Part shown: in pieces, positions 62,215-64,000 of the stretch
How positions within the stretch are numbered: the first letter of the stretch is position 1
How the letters are laid out: each line of letters starts with the position of its first letter
DNA from: Agelaius tricolor
Lineage: Eukaryota > Chordata > Aves > Passeriformes > Icteridae
Direction of reading: 5' to 3'
DNA: 64,000 bases
Assembly: GCA_023055355.1 (NCBI GenBank)
Contig: JALJCS010000009.1
Span: 27,367,001 to 27,431,000 of the forward strand
Notes under the pieces: model-generated
What the model saw: only the letters and a program-made list of their open reading frames with translations
Told to the model about the DNA's origin: nothing
Database searches by the model: none
Made by a program: the position numbers and the translations under genes

Positions 62215-64000
62215 TTCTATTATCATTTGCGGTTTCAGTGACAGAAAAGACAAAAATCTTGCTATGCTACAAGCCATACGAAACAAAAGCTAAAAGCTGA
62301 GCTTTGCTAGTCTACAATGACAATGTCCAAATTTGATGTACAGAAATTACAGAAACACTAAAATCACTCAGCGTTTTCATCTAAAATGCCTCAAGAGGAA
62401 TACAGAATACAGGAAAACACCTATATGTGGGAAGGTGGGGAGAGAAAATGAAAAGACAGGTGATTGCAAGCAGCAATATAGTCAAAACTAAAAAGTATTT
62501 TAATTGGTGGTCATCCACAAAAGTTACTGTGGAAATGCAGTGAAATTTTGGGATCCTATTTATACAGTTTTTACCTATCCAGCCTTCTCATGAACCTTGT
62601 AAGAGCAATAATTCTACAAGTCCCTAGACAACCATAACTTAACTACCCTTACAGCTAGAAAGATTTTTTTGTTTGTTTTTTTCTACCTTTCTTATATATC
62701 TAATGTAAGTCTTCTTTGTTGAACTTAGGCTGATTTCTCCTTGCTGTACCCGAACCTGACCTGTTGAACTGATCACTATGTAACACCCCTGAAAATGTTC
62801 AAACACTATCATATTTCCCACCTCTGCTCCTGCCACATTCTTTTTCCTAGACTAAACAAAACTAACTCTCTCACTCTCTACTCCCAGTTCATGTTCTCTA
62901 AGCCTCTTATCACTCTTTTAGCTCCAGAAGTGACTCTTTCTTACTGACATAAGATAGAGAAGTCTGTCAGGATGTGGAATGGACTTAAAAGGAAGGAAGA
63001 GCACTTACTCTGTAAGAAATACAACAAAATATCAGCATCATAGTAAGAGTTATTCCACATTGCCAGAGATTAATTAGGAGAGACCAAATGTATTGCTTCC
63101 ACCTTTGGTTTCTTCTGGAGTGGAAGTAGATGGAAGCTGAAACAGCCAGGTCTGCATCAACTCATGCTTTAACAAAAAAGTCATTAATAAGACAGCTCTT
63201 CCCCTGTGTCTGGATAGCAGTCAGTGCCCTAACAGTGGAAAAGCTGGAGTGGAGGAGCCCATGGTTCACAAGCTTTAGTGGCACTAAAATGCCTTTTCCT
63301 CCTGCTGCTGAAACAGGAGCATGATGGCATCAGATCACAGACACACAGATGCCCTGTGAGGCAAAGGTAGAGCAGAAAATCATGTCCATGCTGCCCATGC
63401 TGTGCAGAGCAACATGGTGGAAATGCCCTTTAAGCTGGTGTCTGCTGGCTCTGGCATAGGAGGCAGTCCTGTTGTACTGCAGGTGATGGGTTTAGGGGGT
63501 AGGGTTAATTAAATGGCTTGTAGCGGAATGAAGCCCCTGCAGCACATTTATAAGCCAGTCCAAAAGCCATCTAAGCCATTCTTTATTTTTTTCTGGGCTC
63601 TGAGCTGAGATTTTTGTTTGGCTGTGTCACACTATGGTGGACCTCAGCTGCAAAGTAGCCTACCCTGCCTCCTTCATTTTCCCCTTCCAGAAGAATCACA
63701 GGGATGCACACACCTCTGCCCTGTTCTTCTGCGAGAATTCTCTGTCTCCGTTGCTGGGCACATCTATCAACATCAGCTTTCAGGAGGAAGACTCAGAATC
63801 TTTCCAAAACAGGTTGGAAGAGTGTGAGAAATTGAGTGGGGAGGGAAGGGAGGGAATTTTTCCTCCAAGTTCTAAAGGAAAGTTTGAGCCTACAATTTGT
63901 TTAGAATTTGATTTTTTTAACCTTTACTATGGGAAATAAGGAAGGGGGAAGTTAAGGTTGTCTGTAATAGGCTTAGATCCAAGCTATGCTGATGAGAAAA
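62215..64000. other. Non-coding stretch to the end of the window
   Basis: About 1.8 kb. Open frames near 63130 and 63618-63939 have no recognisable content. Nothing else identified. Confidence 0.5.

Overview
This is a vertebrate nuclear window, almost certainly from a bird and probably a songbird. It has AT-rich non-coding DNA, GT-AG split coding exons, many fragments of the CR1 LINE typical of bird genomes (with its 3' end of short ATTCTGTG-like repeats), a tRNA-Ile-headed SINE with a CR1-like tail of the kind described from zebra finch, and one solo LTR of an avian endogenous retrovirus. There are no prokaryotic features, and I found no defence system, CRISPR array, tRNA gene or rRNA gene.

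The only gene I can support is in the first 10 kb: the 3' five coding exons of a CD200 receptor (CD200R1-like) on the + strand. They are an Ig V-type exon (3563-3877), an Ig C2-type exon (4660-4914), a transmembrane exon (5700-5805), a 52-base cytoplasmic exon (6708-6759) and a terminal exon with the tyrosine tail and stop (8018-8140). All junctions are GT-AG and the phases agree (1-1, 1-1, 1-2, 2-0, 0-stop), giving one open frame with no break. No signal-peptide exon was recognised, so the 5' end is probably upstream of the window. The solo LTR (914-1458) lies about 2.1 kb 5' of the first seen exon. One intron carries a CR1 fragment and a G-rich pentamer minisatellite, and a second CR1 lies in the presumed 3' UTR.

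From about 10 kb to 64 kb I see no convincing coding exon on either strand. This part holds repeats. There is a large inverted repeat around 24.9-26.0 kb (arms about 222 and 262 bases, spacer 589 bases), whose arms differ mainly by growth of an internal triplet microsatellite. Short tandem duplications lie at 18.8, 35.2, 35.8, 45.4 and 45.9 kb, the SINE at 46.0-46.2 kb, and a CR1 cluster at 55.5-62.2 kb that includes two oppositely oriented related copies. GC-richer stretches near 32.0-32.6 and 60.6-61.0 kb have no assigned identity.

The points most worth a second look are the cytoplasmic tail of the receptor (the usual NPxY motif reads NVIY, and the same tyrosine now fits an ITIM), the inverted repeat at 25 kb, the G-quadruplex-prone minisatellite between the two Ig exons, and the perfect hairpins that look like template-switch products.
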